Source of the DNA: JAWVFM01 sp963841455
GTDB lineage: Bacteria > Actinomycetota > Thermoleophilia > Solirubrobacterales > 70-9
Length of the DNA: 64,000 nt
Assembly (NCBI GenBank): GCA_963841455.1
Contig: CAWJCU010000003.1
Coordinates: 62,001 to 126,000, forward strand
Reading direction: 5' to 3'
Part shown: positions 41,584 through 50,015 of the stretch, one piece after another
Layout of the letters: each line of letters starts with the position of its first letter
Position numbering within the stretch: the stretch's first letter is position 1
Position numbers and translations under genes: made by a program
Notes under the pieces: model-generated
Databases searched by the model: none
Seen by the model: the letters and a program-made list of their open reading frames with translations, nothing else
What the model was told of the DNA's origin: nothing

Positions 41584-42480
41584 ATGGAGTTGAGGCAGCT
41601 CCTCTACTTCGTCGCGGTCGCGAATCACGAAAGCTTCACCCGCGCCGCTGAGGAACTGCACCTCGCCCAGTCGGCGGTCTCGCAGCAGGTGAAGCGCCTT
41701 GAGCGCGAGCTCGGCACGGACCTCCTGCTGCGGACGACGCGGCGCGTCGAGCTAACGCAGGCCGGCGAGATTGCGCTCACGCGCGCGACTAGGGTCCTGT
41801 CCGAGGTCGACGCGCTCCGCAGCGAGCTCGACGAACTGCGCGGGCTGCTCCGTGGCCGCCTGGTGGTCGGCGGCGTCCTGCCGGCCGGGGGGATCGACCT
41901 GCCCGCTCTGCTGCTCGAGTTCCGGCAGCTCCACCCCCATATCGAGGTCCAGCTCGTCGAGGGCACCGCCACCGACATGGTGAAGCGCCTCCATGGAGAC
42001 GAGATCGACGCCGCGATCGCCATGGTGGACCCGGATGAGGCCCCGGAGGACCTCGTGGCGGAGCGCCTGGGCGAGGAGCTTCTCGTGCTCGCGATGGCGC
42101 CTGACGATGAGCTCAGCAAACGGAAGCGAGTGCGGTTCGGCGACCTGCACGGCCGCCCCTTCGTCTCCTTCCGCATCGGCTCGGCGGTTCGCGGTGTGGT
42201 CGACCGGGCGCTAGCGGACGCCCAGACCGAGCCCCGGATCGCGTTCGAGACCAACGATCTCTCGATGATGCGCGCCGTCGTCGCCCGCGGGCTCGGTGTC
42301 GCGGTCGTTCCCGAGACCGTCGCCGAGTGGGGCGGGCCCGGGCTCGCGTGGCGACCCCTGTCGCCGCCGCTCCGGCGGTCGGTGTCGTTCCTCTGGCGCC
42401 GCGACCGCCACCAGCCTCCCGCCGCGGCGGCGTTCATCGACTTCGTGCGAGAGAGCGTCGCGGAAACACCACGCGCCTAG
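41584..42480 (+). CDS. LysR-family transcriptional regulator
   Basis: 298 residues. The N-terminal winged HTH MELRQLLYFVAVANHESFTRAAEELHLAQSAVSQQVKRLERELG is canonical, with the recognition helix near residues 30-45, and the C-terminal half is a periplasmic-binding-protein-like effector domain (RLVVGGVLPAG; DEIDAAIAMVD). ATG 41584 was chosen because the HTH starts there; the frame extends to 41530. The inducer is unknown. It lies divergent to the GNAT gene. Confidence 0.92.
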   Translation: MELRQLLYFVAVANHESFTRAAEELHLAQSAVSQQVKRLERELGTDLLLRTTRRVELTQAGEIALTRATRVLSEVDALRSELDELRGLLRGRLVVGGVLPAGGIDLPALLLEFRQLHPHIEVQLVEGTATDMVKRLHGDEIDAAIAMVDPDEAPEDLVAERLGEELLVLAMAPDDELSKRKRVRFGDLHGRPFVSFRIGSAVRGVVDRALADAQTEPRIAFETNDLSMMRAVVARGLGVAVVPETVAEWGGPGLAWRPLSPPLRRSVSFLWRRDRHQPPAAAAFIDFVRESVAETPRA

Positions 42481-42508
42481 CCGAAACGCAAGTGGCCCGC
42501 ACGCCCGG

Positions 42509-44287
42509 CTAGAAGGAGGTGCAGGTCCCGAACCGGCAGAAGCTGCCGGGTGGGCACACGTTCCCGCACTCACCGCAGTTGTTGTCGTCGAGCGCGAGGT
42601 TGGCGCACCCGCTGCCACAGCAGGTCGAGCCATTGATGTCGCAGCACTTCCCGTGACAGCATTCCCCGGTGTCGAACGGACCCGTGCACTTGGACCCGCA
42701 CTTGTGGCAGTTGCGCGGGTCCGATTGCACGTCCACGCACCGTCCATGGCAGTTGGTGAGACCGTTGCGGCATCGTCCGCGGCACTCACCCTCCGAGCAG
42801 ACCCGACCCGAAGCGCACCGCTTCCCACATCGCCCGCAGTTCTTGGGGTCCGCTTCGAGGCTCCGGCACCGGCCCCCGCAGCAGGCCTCCCCGGCCGGGC
42901 AGGATTGGCCGCACTTCCCGCAGTGCCGCTCGTTCTCGTTCAGGTCCGTGCATTCCCCCTCGCAGCAGGCCTCGCCGGGCGGGCACTTGCATGGGCCGGA
43001 CCCGTCAGGCCCCGTCCCGGTGCCGTCGCCGTGGACGCACTCTCCGTCGACGCACGACGTCCCGACGGGGCACTCCTTCCCGCAGCGCCCACAGTGGCGC
43101 GGGTCGGTTCCGGCGGGCACGCACCGGCCCGAGCAGACGATGTGGCCTTCGGGACACACGCATCGCCGGCGCCGCCGGCGGCCGACGCGCCGGCACTCGA
43201 ACGTCTCCGGGCAGCAGCGGTCTCGGCACGCGGGACGGCCGTCCGGGCAGACGCAGACCTTGCGCCCGCCCTGCCTCCGGCACTTCGCCTTCTTGGGGCA
43301 GCAGCGGTCCCCGCACCGCTCGTAGCGGCAATGAAGGGTGATCTGATCCGAAGCCCAGGCCGGCGCGGCCGCCAGGCCGGCCAACGCCGCCCAGGCCTCA
43401 CCCGCCCGCACGAGGAGCTCCCGGCGGGGGAGCGAGGTGGTGGCGGAGGCTACGAGCGCCTCGATGGCCGGCCCGCCGGCGGCCACTTCGCTCGCGACTG
43501 CGCCGTCCGGGTCCACCAGGACCGCGTTCGGCGTGCCGGCCGCGCCATAGGCGTCGGCAACGTCCGTGCGCTTCTCGACCACCGCGATCTCGAGCTCGGC
43601 CTCATGCGCGCGCTGCCAGGCGGCGATCCGCGGAGCAAGCGCGACACAGGGCCCGCAATCCGGATCGGTGAAGATCACCAGCACCGGATTTCCTCGCCCC
43701 AGAAGCCCCTGGAGTGAGACCGCTTCCTTTCCGGGCGCCGTCAGCTCAAAGGGAGGCGCCTTGCTGCCGGGCGGAAGGGCGAGGGAGGTCATCGGGCTTT
43801 CACGCTTCGGGGAGAACCGGACTGCCACCACGACGGCCGCGAGGGCGGCCGTCGCCGACGCGGCGGTGAAGGGGGGATTGCCCGCGCTCGCCACGAAGGC
43901 CGCGACGCTGAGCAGCGCGCCGTTTCGGAGCAGGGTCCGGGGGCCGGCCTGCGCGGAGTGAAGCTGGCCGAAGCAATGGCAGTCGGGCGTCTCGCCGCGC
44001 ACGAGGCCGGCGGTGATCGCCGCGCAGAACAGCGCGAGCAGCACGAGAGCGGAGATCGCCCCCGCGAGAATGGCTTCGTCGGACCCCGCAATCCCGACGC
44101 CGAGCAGTGCCGCGGTGGCGATCTCCCAGAGGGGCAGAAGCGCCCCGGCGGGGGCGACAAGCCGGGGGCGGACGCCGAAGGCGGCCACGGCGGTTCTCGA
44201 ACCCTCGAGGTCGGCCAGCTTCGCGACTCCGGCGGTCGCGAACACCGCCGCGAGCAGAAGCGCGGCCAGCGCCGGCGCGGCGCTCAT
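42509..44287 (-). CDS. MauE-like membrane domain, thioredoxin domain and cysteine-rich tail in one protein
   Basis: 592 residues. Residues 1-160 form a MauE/DoxX-like four- or five-helix membrane domain with the DCHCFG motif (Cys103, Cys105) between helices. Residues 170-285 form a thioredoxin/TlpA-like domain with TDPDCGPC (Cys211, Cys214) and the cis-Pro loop AGTPNAVLVDP. Residues 286-312 (LPRRELLVRAG...AAAPAWAS) resemble a Tat-like hydrophobic segment or second anchor. Residues 313-592 hold about 54 cysteines in repeated units such as HCGKCGQSCPAGEACCGGRC and NCGRCGKRC, like stig1 or small disulfide-rich domains. In methylamine dehydrogenase maturation MauE and MauD are needed for disulfide formation, so this looks like an oxidative-folding module fused to its own substrate. 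The ATG at 44287 is preceded by GTGAGG. Confidence 0.75.
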   Translation of the reverse strand: MSAAPALAALLLAAVFATAGVAKLADLEGSRTAVAAFGVRPRLVAPAGALLPLWEIATAALLGVGIAGSDEAILAGAISALVLLALFCAAITAGLVRGETPDCHCFGQLHSAQAGPRTLLRNGALLSVAAFVASAGNPPFTAASATAALAAVVVAVRFSPKRESPMTSLALPPGSKAPPFELTAPGKEAVSLQGLLGRGNPVLVIFTDPDCGPCVALAPRIAAWQRAHEAELEIAVVEKRTDVADAYGAAGTPNAVLVDPDGAVASEVAAGGPAIEALVASATTSLPRRELLVRAGEAWAALAGLAAAPAWASDQITLHCRYERCGDRCCPKKAKCRRQGGRKVCVCPDGRPACRDRCCPETFECRRVGRRRRRRCVCPEGHIVCSGRCVPAGTDPRHCGRCGKECPVGTSCVDGECVHGDGTGTGPDGSGPCKCPPGEACCEGECTDLNENERHCGKCGQSCPAGEACCGGRCRSLEADPKNCGRCGKRCASGRVCSEGECRGRCRNGLTNCHGRCVDVQSDPRNCHKCGSKCTGPFDTGECCHGKCCDINGSTCCGSGCANLALDDNNCGECGNVCPPGSFCRFGTCTSF

Positions 44288-44387
44288 GCCTCACCCGATC
44301 CATGCTGCTCCGTCGCGCTCAAAGCGCCTCCCTCAGCAGTCGCCCCAATACTAAGCCGAAAATCCGACCCCGGGCATGGCGCGGGCG

Positions 44388-44441
44388 TATGATCGCGGCT
44401 AGGCCGGGGATCAGCGCTCGGCAAGTAGACCTAATAGGGGG
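44388..44441 (+). promoter_or_regulatory. Promoter and ribosome-binding site of the repeat protein gene
   Basis: TATGAT (44388-44393) is a good -10 hexamer, but no clear -35 is visible upstream. AGGGGG (44436-44441) lies five bases before the ATG at 44447 and decides that start. Confidence 0.5.
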
Positions 44442-44446
44442 ACGAC

Positions 44447-45211
44447 ATGCAATCCAACTCACGTTGGCGCCCGTCACCATCATTCGTCATCAGCTGCCTT
44501 GCGCTCTTTGTGGCGCTCAGCGGCACGGCCGTGGCGCTTTCAGGCCACAACCGAGTGAAGAGCGACGACATCGCGAAGGGCGCGGTTCATCGCGGCGACA
44601 TCAAGAATCAGGCGGTCAACGCGAAGAAGGTGGCCAACGACAGCCTCACCGGCGTCCAGATCAACGAGTCGACGCTCGACGGCTCGCAGATTCCGGGCAC
44701 CACGGGCGGAGGCACGCCGACCGGGCCGGCCGGTGGCGACCTCACGGGCACCTATCCGAATCCGGACATCGCTCCCACGGCGGTCGGCACGAACGAGCTC
44801 GCCGACCAGGCCGTGACCTCGGCCAAGATCGCGCCGAACGCGGTGACGACAAGCGACCTCGCTAATCAGGCCGTGACCTCGGCCAAGATCGCGCCGAACG
44901 CGGTGGCCTGGGCGGAGATCCAGAGCGGGGCGGTGCGTTCCAACACGCTCGGGACGCTGACGCTCCGCACGAGCACCGAAACGCTCGGGGGAACAGTCGG
45001 CGCGACGAGGGGAGTGACGGCGAACTGCAACGCCGGCGAGCGGATGATCTCCGGCGGCGCGGGGCAGCAGACCTTCAACGCCATCATGACCGACAGTCAT
45101 CCGGTCGGCAGCAGCGGGACGACCAATCCAACCGGCTGGATCGCGTTCTTCAAGAACACGACGACCACCGCGATCCAGGTGTCGTCGTACGCGCTCTGCC
45201 TGCAGACCTAG
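44447..45211 (+). CDS. Secreted protein with a Thermoleophilia-type signal peptide and tandem repeats
   Basis: 254 residues. The N-terminal signal peptide SFVISCLALFVALSGTAVALSG is the style of a large family of thermoleophilian secreted proteins. It is followed by DDIAKGAVHRGDIKNQAVNAKKVANDSLTG and then two copies of a 20-residue unit around ADQAVTSAKIAPNAV (about 125-140 and 145-160), predicted to form a beta-solenoid or fibre. The C-terminal 90 residues (NCNAGERMISGGAGQQ...YALCLQT) form a beta-rich head with two cysteines. It is probably a surface fibre or adhesin-like protein. A strong hairpin follows. Confidence 0.7.
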   Translation: MQSNSRWRPSPSFVISCLALFVALSGTAVALSGHNRVKSDDIAKGAVHRGDIKNQAVNAKKVANDSLTGVQINESTLDGSQIPGTTGGGTPTGPAGGDLTGTYPNPDIAPTAVGTNELADQAVTSAKIAPNAVTTSDLANQAVTSAKIAPNAVAWAEIQSGAVRSNTLGTLTLRTSTETLGGTVGATRGVTANCNAGERMISGGAGQQTFNAIMTDSHPVGSSGTTNPTGWIAFFKNTTTTAIQVSSYALCLQT

Positions 45212-45233
45212 CGCGACGTTACGGCGAACTATT

Positions 45234-45263
45234 CGAAGGGCGGGGCTCCGGCCCCGCCCTTCG
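45234..45263. terminator. Bidirectional terminator between the repeat protein gene and lhr
   Basis: CGAAGGGCGGGGC (45234-45246) pairs perfectly with GCCCCGCCCTTCG (45251-45263) around a TCCG loop. The 13-bp stem sits between convergent genes and is followed by TCGGTTT on the plus strand. Confidence 0.8.
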
Positions 45264-45274
45264 TCGGTTTCGGC

Positions 45275-48200
45275 TCAGGCCGACGCGACGAGCCGGCGGG
45301 GCTGGCGGCTGAAGCCGGCCTCGATCAGAACGTCCTCGAGGCCGGAGCCGATCACGGGCTCGCCGTCGAGGCGCTCGATGCCGAGGCGGGGGACCAGCCC
45401 GGACTGGGCGGCGGCCGCGAGCTCGGCGATCGCCTCCGCGAGCTCGGCACCCTCCAGCTCCGCGAGCCGCAGGATCCCGCGGCCGCCGCGTTCCACATAG
45501 AGGATCGCCTCACCGTCCCGGATGAGGACGAAGGCGCCGGGAGTGCGACTCGGGCGGCGGGAGTCCTCGCGCTTCGGCCAGGGGAGCACCGCTCCAAACG
45601 GGTTGGCCGGGTCCGTGGCGGCGATGACGAGGTACTCGCCCTCGGCGCTCGGGAGGGCCCGCAGCCGCTCGACCGCGCCCGCCAGCGCGAACTGCGCGCC
45701 CCCGAGGCCCTCGACGAAGTAACCGCGCCGTGCCGTGCCCAGGACCTCGAGGTTCGTAAGCTCGCCGTAGAGGCTCGCGAAGCCGCCGGGCACGCCCTCG
45801 GCGAGCACCGCCTCGCGGGTGACGATGCCGTAGCGCTCGAGCATCAGCTCGGCCTGGGCGCGAAGACGCGGTCCGGACCCCGGCGCCTCGTCGAACAGGG
45901 GCGCCGTGAGCGACCAGCGTCCCGCTACGGCCTCACCCGTGCTCCGGCGCCGTGAGGCAAATCGCCTTCCCCGACGCTCGGCCCGGCTGACCGCGCGCAG
46001 CCGACGAGCCCGCAGCGGCGCGAAGGCGTCGTTGGTCACCTCACCGGCCCAGGCGAGGTCCCAGAGGGCCTCGTGGAGCTCCTCCGGCGAGGCATCGATC
46101 GAGCCGACAAGGTCGAGCCAGAACGAGGGCGAGCCTGCGAGGCGCTCACGGATCGCGTCGTGGAGTGGGCCCTCGGGGGATTCGAGCTTCGAGGCCGCGG
46201 GCGGCGGGCCGGCCACCCGTACGTCCTCGCGGAAGTAGATCGCCACGCGCCCCGTGCTGCCCAGGGCGCCGGCGCCGACCCAGGCGAGCTCGCCCGCCGT
46301 GCAGAGCTGGTCGATCCAGCCCGGGCTGTAGGCGCCGAGGCGCCGCGGGAACACGTCACGCTCCCAGACCTCCGGCGTTAGGGCGACGCCCTGGAGCGGA
46401 ACGAGAGCCTCCCGGAGGCGATCCGGTCCCGCGCCGGCGGGGCGATGGGCGTCGACGTTCATCCAGCTCGGAAGAAATCGCGCGAGCTCTCGCTGGTCGA
46501 CGGCCTCGGCCTCGTGGCGCAGGTGCGCGAGCGAGGCACGACGCACCCTGCGAAGCACCTCGGCGTCGCACCACTCGCGCTCGGTCCCGCCCGGAAGAAG
46601 CTCGCCGCGCACAAGGTCGCCGGCGCGCTCCAGCTCGCGAAGGGTCGGTGAGGGGTCGGCGCCGTAGCGCTCGGCGAGGCGCGCCGTCGGGAAGGGGCCG
46701 TGAGTGCGCGCGTAGCGGCGGACGAGGGCGACGAGCGGGTCCCCGACGGGCTCGAGGAAGCCGTCTGGAAGCCCGGCGGGGGGCGGCACGCCGAGCGCGT
46801 CGCGGTAGAGCCCCGCGTCCTCGGCCGCGATCCAGCGCTCCTCGCCGGCGACCCTGATTCTCGCGGCACGGCGCTCGCGCTCGAGCTTGGCGAGCATCGA
46901 GGCGGCGGAGAAGCCCTCGGCCGTGCGCTCCTCGCATTCGGCCTCGGTGAGGTCACCGAGGCGGCGCAGGATCTGCTGGAGCGCGTCGCGGTCGCGGGCT
47001 CGCGCCTCCTCGCGCAAGTGCTGGAGTGACCCCTCGACGTCGTCGAGCGCCTCGGGATCGATCAGCTCCCGCAGCTCCTCCTGCCCGAGCAGCTCGCGGA
47101 GGAGGTCGCGGTCGAGGGCGAGGGCGGCCGCGCGGCGCTCGGCGTTCGGGGTGTCGCCCTCGTACATGTAGGTGGCGACGTAGTCGAAGAGGAGCGACGA
47201 CGCGAAGGGCGACGCCGTCGGCGTCTCCACCTCGACGAGCGAGACCTTGCGGGAGGAGAGGTCGCGGAGGAGGTCGACGAGAGCCGGGACGTCGAGGACG
47301 TCGCGCAGGCACTCGCGATAGGTCTCGAGGATGACCGGGAAGCGAGGGAAGTCCTTCGCCACCTCCAGCAGGCTCTGAGCCCGGAGACGCTGCTGCCACA
47401 AGGGCGTGCGCTTGCCCGGGTAGGCGCGCGGGATCAGAAGCGAGCGCGCGGCGTTCTCGCGGAAGCGGGCGCCGAAGAGCGCCGAGCCGGACAGCTCGGC
47501 CACCACCAGGTCCTCGACCTCGTCGGGCTCGATCAGGACGAGGTCGGCCGGGGGTGGCTCGTCGGCGTCGGGCAGATGGACGACGATCCCGTCGTCCGAC
47601 CAGATCGCGTCGGCCTCGAGGTCGCGCTCGGACCGGATCCGCCGCGACAGCGCGAGCCCCCAGGCGGCATGGACGCGCCCGCCGAACGGCGAGAGGATGC
47701 ACAGGCGCCAATCGCCGATCTCGTCGCGGAAGCGCTCGACGACGATGGTCTCGTCGGAGGGGACGACCCGCGTCGCGGTCTGCTGCTCGCGCAGGTAGGC
47801 CACGAGGTTATCGGCGGCCTGGCGATCGAGGTCGTACTCGCTCGCGAGCGCCTCGGGCTCGGCCCTCACCGCCTCGCGCGCGAAGGCGCCGATCGCCTTC
47901 CCGAGCTCTGCCGGGCGGCCGATGCCGTCGCCCTTCCAGAACGGGACCGCGCCCGGGACTCCAGGTGCGGGCGTGACGATGACGCGGTCGCGGGTGATGT
48001 CCTCGATGCGCCAGGTCGTCGCGCCGAGCAGGAACGTCTGGCCCGGCCGGGCCTCGTAGACCATCTCCTCGTCGAGCTCCCCGACCCGCCGCCCGTCCGG
48101 TAGGTGGACTCCGTAGAGCCCCCGGTCGGGGATCGTGCCGGCGTTCGTGACGGCGAGCTGACGGGCTCCTTTGCGCCCGCGGATCGTCCCGCCCGGGCGG

Positions 48201-49855
48201 TCCCAGACGAGCCTCGGGCGGAGCTCTGCGAAGCGCTCGGAGGGATATCGGCCGTCCAGCATGTCGAGGACGTTCTCGAGCTGTTCGCGACCGAGCTCGG
48301 AGAAGGGCTCGGTGGCGTGGACGATCCGCTCCACCTCGTCGACGTCCCACTCGTCGTCGGCGCACATCGAGACCAGATGCTGCGCAAGGACGTCGAGGGG
48401 GTTGTGGGGGATGATCGTCTCCTCGATCTCGCCCTCGCGCATGCGCTTCGCGACCACCGCGCACTCGACGAGATCACCGCGGAACTTCGGGAAGATCCTG
48501 CCGGTCGACACCGCGTCCAGCGTGTGGCCGGCGCGCCCGATCCTCTGGAGCCCGCGGGTCACCGACTTGGGCGACTCGATCTGGATCACCAGGTCGATCG
48601 CGCCCATGTCGATGCCGAGCTCGAGCGACGAGGTCGCCACCAGGCACGGAAGCTGTCCCGACTTCAGCAGCTCCTCGACGACCAGTCGCTCCTCGTGGGC
48701 GAGCGAGCCGTGATGCGCGCGTGCGATCTCGACCAGCCCGCCATCCGCGAGCGACGACTTACTCGCGCTATCCGCGACTTTCTCGCCTTTCGGCGTGGCT
48801 GGCGCGCCCTGCCCCAATTGCTCTGTCGCCGGAAGCTCGACGGGCTCCTGATCGTTCGCCAGCTCGTTGAGGCGCTTGGCGATCCGCTCGGAGGCACGGC
48901 GGTTGTTGACGAAGATCAGCGTCGAGGTGTGCTGCTGGACGAGCTCGAGCAGCTCCGGGTAGATCGCCGGCCAGATCGAGCGCGGGTTGGAGCCGGGGTC
49001 GAGGTTCGGGTCGACGGCGTCGGGATCGGGATCGCCCCCGGGGTTCGCCATGTCCTCGACCGGCACGCGGATCTCGAGGTCGAGCGCCTTGCGCCTGCCC
49101 GCGTCGACGATGGAGCAGTCGCGCTTTGGGCCTACGAGGAAGCTCCCGATGCGCTCCAGGGGGCGCTGGGTCGCGGAGAGCCCGATGCGCTGCGGGTCGC
49201 CCCCGCCTTCGCTCGTCACCCGGTGGCTGAGCCGCTCCAGCGTCAGCGCCAGGTGCGCGCCGCGCTTCGAGGCCGCAACTGCGTGGATCTCGTCGACGAT
49301 CACAGCCTCGACCCCGCCGAGAATCTCCCGCGCCCGCGAGGTCATCATCAGGTACAAGGACTCGGGCGTTGTGATGAGGATGTCCGGGGGCTTTCGCAGC
49401 ATGGCCTGACGCTCACGCTGCGGCGTGTCGCCCGTGCGAAGGCCGACGGTCATGTCGGGCCAGGACCGATCGGTCCTGGCAGAAGCAGGTGCGTTGGTTC
49501 TGTCCGGGCCGCCGATGCCGCGCAGGGGGGCGCGCAGGTTCCGCTCGACGTCGTAGGAGAGGGCCTTCAGGGGCGAGACGTAGACGATTCGAACGCCCGA
49601 GCCGAGCCGCTCCGGCTCACGTGCGAGGCGGTCGATCCCCCACAGGAACGCCGCGAGCGTCTTCCCCGAGCCCGTCGGGGCGCAGATGATCGTGTTCTCG
49701 CCCGCCGCGATCCTTGGCCAGCCGAGCTCCTGCGCCGGCGTGGGCGCCTCGAAGGAGTCCTGGAACCAGCCCCTGACAGGCGCCGAGAAGCGCTCCAGGG
49801 GTGATTCCGGGGTCCGTTTCGCGTCAGGGGCCAACCCGCCGATGTTACGCGCCAT
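45275..49855 (-). CDS. lhr: Lhr-type ATP-dependent DNA helicase
   Basis: About 1526 residues. The superfamily 2 core has ICAPTGSGKT (Walker A, residues 57-66), IVDEIHAV (Walker B, DEIH at 188-191), GLSATQRP (motif III), ATSSLELGIDMGAID (motif V) and QRIGRAGH (motif VI). Beyond the core lie the Lhr winged-helix and the long C-terminal domain found only in the full-length Lhr of actinobacteria and proteobacteria. Lhr unwinds DNA and RNA-DNA hybrids and is induced by DNA damage in mycobacteria. ATG 49855 is chosen; a GTG at 49960 would add 35 residues that overlap the terminator of the adjacent gene. Confidence 0.93.
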   Translation of the reverse strand: MARNIGGLAPDAKRTPESPLERFSAPVRGWFQDSFEAPTPAQELGWPRIAAGENTIICAPTGSGKTLAAFLWGIDRLAREPERLGSGVRIVYVSPLKALSYDVERNLRAPLRGIGGPDRTNAPASARTDRSWPDMTVGLRTGDTPQRERQAMLRKPPDILITTPESLYLMMTSRAREILGGVEAVIVDEIHAVAASKRGAHLALTLERLSHRVTSEGGGDPQRIGLSATQRPLERIGSFLVGPKRDCSIVDAGRRKALDLEIRVPVEDMANPGGDPDPDAVDPNLDPGSNPRSIWPAIYPELLELVQQHTSTLIFVNNRRASERIAKRLNELANDQEPVELPATEQLGQGAPATPKGEKVADSASKSSLADGGLVEIARAHHGSLAHEERLVVEELLKSGQLPCLVATSSLELGIDMGAIDLVIQIESPKSVTRGLQRIGRAGHTLDAVSTGRIFPKFRGDLVECAVVAKRMREGEIEETIIPHNPLDVLAQHLVSMCADDEWDVDEVERIVHATEPFSELGREQLENVLDMLDGRYPSERFAELRPRLVWDRPGGTIRGRKGARQLAVTNAGTIPDRGLYGVHLPDGRRVGELDEEMVYEARPGQTFLLGATTWRIEDITRDRVIVTPAPGVPGAVPFWKGDGIGRPAELGKAIGAFAREAVRAEPEALASEYDLDRQAADNLVAYLREQQTATRVVPSDETIVVERFRDEIGDWRLCILSPFGGRVHAAWGLALSRRIRSERDLEADAIWSDDGIVVHLPDADEPPPADLVLIEPDEVEDLVVAELSGSALFGARFRENAARSLLIPRAYPGKRTPLWQQRLRAQSLLEVAKDFPRFPVILETYRECLRDVLDVPALVDLLRDLSSRKVSLVEVETPTASPFASSLLFDYVATYMYEGDTPNAERRAAALALDRDLLRELLGQEELRELIDPEALDDVEGSLQHLREEARARDRDALQQILRRLGDLTEAECEERTAEGFSAASMLAKLERERRAARIRVAGEERWIAAEDAGLYRDALGVPPPAGLPDGFLEPVGDPLVALVRRYARTHGPFPTARLAERYGADPSPTLRELERAGDLVRGELLPGGTEREWCDAEVLRRVRRASLAHLRHEAEAVDQRELARFLPSWMNVDAHRPAGAGPDRLREALVPLQGVALTPEVWERDVFPRRLGAYSPGWIDQLCTAGELAWVGAGALGSTGRVAIYFREDVRVAGPPPAASKLESPEGPLHDAIRERLAGSPSFWLDLVGSIDASPEELHEALWDLAWAGEVTNDAFAPLRARRLRAVSRAERRGRRFASRRRSTGEAVAGRWSLTAPLFDEAPGSGPRLRAQAELMLERYGIVTREAVLAEGVPGGFASLYGELTNLEVLGTARRGYFVEGLGGAQFALAGAVERLRALPSAEGEYLVIAATDPANPFGAVLPWPKREDSRRPSRTPGAFVLIRDGEAILYVERGGRGILRLAELEGAELAEAIAELAAAAQSGLVPRLGIERLDGEPVIGSGLEDVLIEAGFSRQPRRLVASA

Positions 49856-49955
49856 AGTCCCTGGGCGGTCGCTGTCCGCCTGGACGTTCTCGAAGGCAAC
49901 GAATGGCAGAATGTCGCCGAGCGAGCGCGCCGCGCTCCTCCGCAAGGCCTGAACG

Positions 49956-49995
49956 CACACGACCGCCGCAATCCGGAGACCGCGACGGTCGTGTG
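49956..49995 (-). terminator. Terminator hairpin of secreted paralog 1
   Basis: CACACGACCGCCGC (49956-49969) pairs with GCGACGGTCGTGTG (49982-49995), with one G-U pair, around a 12-base loop. It lies downstream of the minus-strand gene ending at 50016 and is a diverged copy of the hairpins after the other paralogs. Confidence 0.7.
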
Positions 49996-50015
49996 CTGAG
50001 GGCTTTTGAGTGTGC

